A stretch of DNA of 64,000 nt from Sphingomonas profundi (lineage in GTDB: Bacteria; Pseudomonadota; Alphaproteobacteria; Sphingomonadales; Sphingomonadaceae): contig NZ_CP046535.1 of assembly GCF_009739515.1 (NCBI RefSeq), forward strand, positions 3,286,001-3,350,000. Direction: 5' to 3'. The position numbers were made by a program, and so were the translations under genes. Of the stretch, positions 63,157-64,000 are shown one piece after another (position 1 is the first letter of the stretch; every line of letters starts with the position of its first letter). Below the pieces are notes generated by a model. That model did no database searches. It was not told the origin of the DNA and saw nothing but the letters and a program-made list of their open reading frames with translations.

Positions 63157-63626
63157 TCCCGGCGGAAGGCACGTCGGTGCGGGACCAGCCGCCGGCACTG
63201 GCGCGAACCCTGGGCTATGCCGGGCTGCTGCCGCAGGCAGCGGTCGTGCTGGTGCTCGGGTTCGGGCCGGCGTGGTGGCGCTTCTCCGCACTGTCCCTCG
63301 GCTACGCCTATCCCGCGCTGATCCTGAGCTTCGTCGGCGGCATGTGGTGGGGCCTCGCCGCCCGATCGGACCGGCCGCCGGCGTGGGTGTGGGTGGCGGC
63401 CGTCGCGCCGTCTCTGGTCGCGCTCGCGACTGCCGCGCCGTGGGCGATCGGCGCCGCATGGCCGGCGCCTTCGCTGATCGTGCTCGGCGCATCGCTGCTC
63501 GGCAGCCTGCTGGTGGATCGCCGGCTGGTGGCGGACGGCCTCGCCCCGGCCTGGTGGATGTCGCTGCGCCTCCCGCTGTCGGTCGGTCTGGGCCTGCTCA
63601 CGCTCGCGTCGGCGGTGTTCGGATAA
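63153..63626 (+). CDS. DUF3429 membrane protein
   Basis: 157 aa, GTG start overlapping the previous stop. About five hydrophobic segments and the signature ALSLGYAYPALILSFVGGMWWGLA match DUF3429, a four- to five-helix inner-membrane family of unknown function. The N-terminal 15 residues are cytoplasmic. Confidence 0.85.
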   Translation: MIPAEGTSVRDQPPALARTLGYAGLLPQAAVVLVLGFGPAWWRFSALSLGYAYPALILSFVGGMWWGLAARSDRPPAWVWVAAVAPSLVALATAAPWAIGAAWPAPSLIVLGASLLGSLLVDRRLVADGLAPAWWMSLRLPLSVGLGLLTLASAVFG

Positions 63627-64000
63627 GCCATGGACCTGCACGTCGACTGCTCTGTCCGACAGAGGGATGCGGGCTGTGGGTAGCGCCGCCGCGATCCGCT
63701 CCTCGAAGAAGGCGCCAGGCCGCCTTATAGTCGCGGCGTCTTAGACCTGCGTCTCGGTTCCGATCTTGGTGCGCTTGGCGATGCTTGTCGAGCGCCGAGC
63801 CGGTACACCAGCTTTTTAGCAGCGCCTTCGAGCCGATGGCGAAGCGATGCGGGATCAGCTCGATCGTGAGATCGAGGTCGGACACGCCGGCGAGTACCGC
63901 CGCCGCGTCGTCGATCAGCCCGCCATAAGCGTGATGACCCGTTCCCGGTTCTCAGGCCGCTAGTGATTCAGCTTCGGTGTCGTCATGCCTTTGGTGAGGA
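63627..64000. other. 374-base tail with no intact gene
   Basis: On the minus strand a frame at 63885-63598 reads SDLDLTIELIPHRFAIGSKALLKSW-like protein (in part), and bases further right read RPENRERVITLMAG in another register after a stop. The pieces look protein-like but are out of frame, so they may be a decayed gene. On the plus strand nothing is supported. Codon use here is less GC-biased than in the core regions. Confidence 0.4.

Overview
The window is GC-rich (about 70% by eye), gene-dense DNA that reads as the chromosome of an alphaproteobacterium, most likely a sphingomonad. The signs are the strong G/C bias at third codon positions, a DUF2093 protein, a zf-CHCC protein, a candidate alphaproteobacterial LexA box (GTTC-N7-GTTC), EcfG-like promoters, and a TonB-receptor/Rieske/VOC cluster of the kind common in Sphingomonadaceae. 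No rRNA, tRNA, CRISPR array, phage or intact insertion sequence was found. Taxonomy is inferred from gene content, not from a marker gene.

Layout. 0-11 kb: the 3' end of a LysR regulator, a CHASE2-GGDEF-EAL phosphodiesterase, a 34-aa Trp-rich peptide gene between a promoter and a terminator, a SleB-type wall hydrolase, recQ, a PRC-barrel protein, an Atm1-like ABC exporter, a small unknown protein, a phospholipase-D-like protein and an S24 regulator with an exact SOS box in its promoter. 11-24.7 kb: core genes, including a double M16 protease, a DUF1003 protein, clpB, purD and xseA (head-to-head, sharing CATG), an M23 lipoprotein, a CorC-like protein and an OmpA-like lipoprotein. Two copies of a palindromic repeat lie between convergent genes here. 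24.8-36.4 kb: a polysaccharide flippase, polA with a degenerate proofreading site, nadB coupled to an ABC ATPase, tldD, and glnK-amtB behind a sigma-54 promoter.

36.5-41.6 kb: a 1295-aa surface-glycan protein (four tandem repeats, an RgpF-like domain and a GT2-like domain) and gmd, which supplies GDP-4-keto-6-deoxy-D-mannose. 41.7-50 kb: an uncharacterised catabolic cluster with a Rieske oxygenase alpha subunit, an NTF2-like partner, a quinoprotein dehydrogenase with an N-terminal cytochrome c, a TonB receptor and two VOC proteins. A shared palindrome, TGGTCGAWCGTCCA, precedes both the oxygenase operon and the divergent receptor/VOC promoters, which suggests one regulon. 50-54.2 kb: a divergent histidine kinase/response regulator pair and a secreted intradiol-dioxygenase-like lipoprotein, linked by an 18-bp repeated motif. 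54.3-57.6 kb: two overlapping glycosyltransferase genes and a DUF4214-type gene. 57.9-63.6 kb: a likely accessory block with slightly different codon use: ATP-dependent DNA ligase, aldo/keto reductase, metallophosphoesterase, a small unknown protein, a methyltransferase, an ABC1 kinase and two small proteins. The last 370 bases hold no intact gene.

The most novel-looking items are the peptide gene, the four-repeat glycan protein, the operator-linked catabolic cluster, the kinase/regulator/lipoprotein regulon and the exonuclease-degenerate DNA polymerase I.
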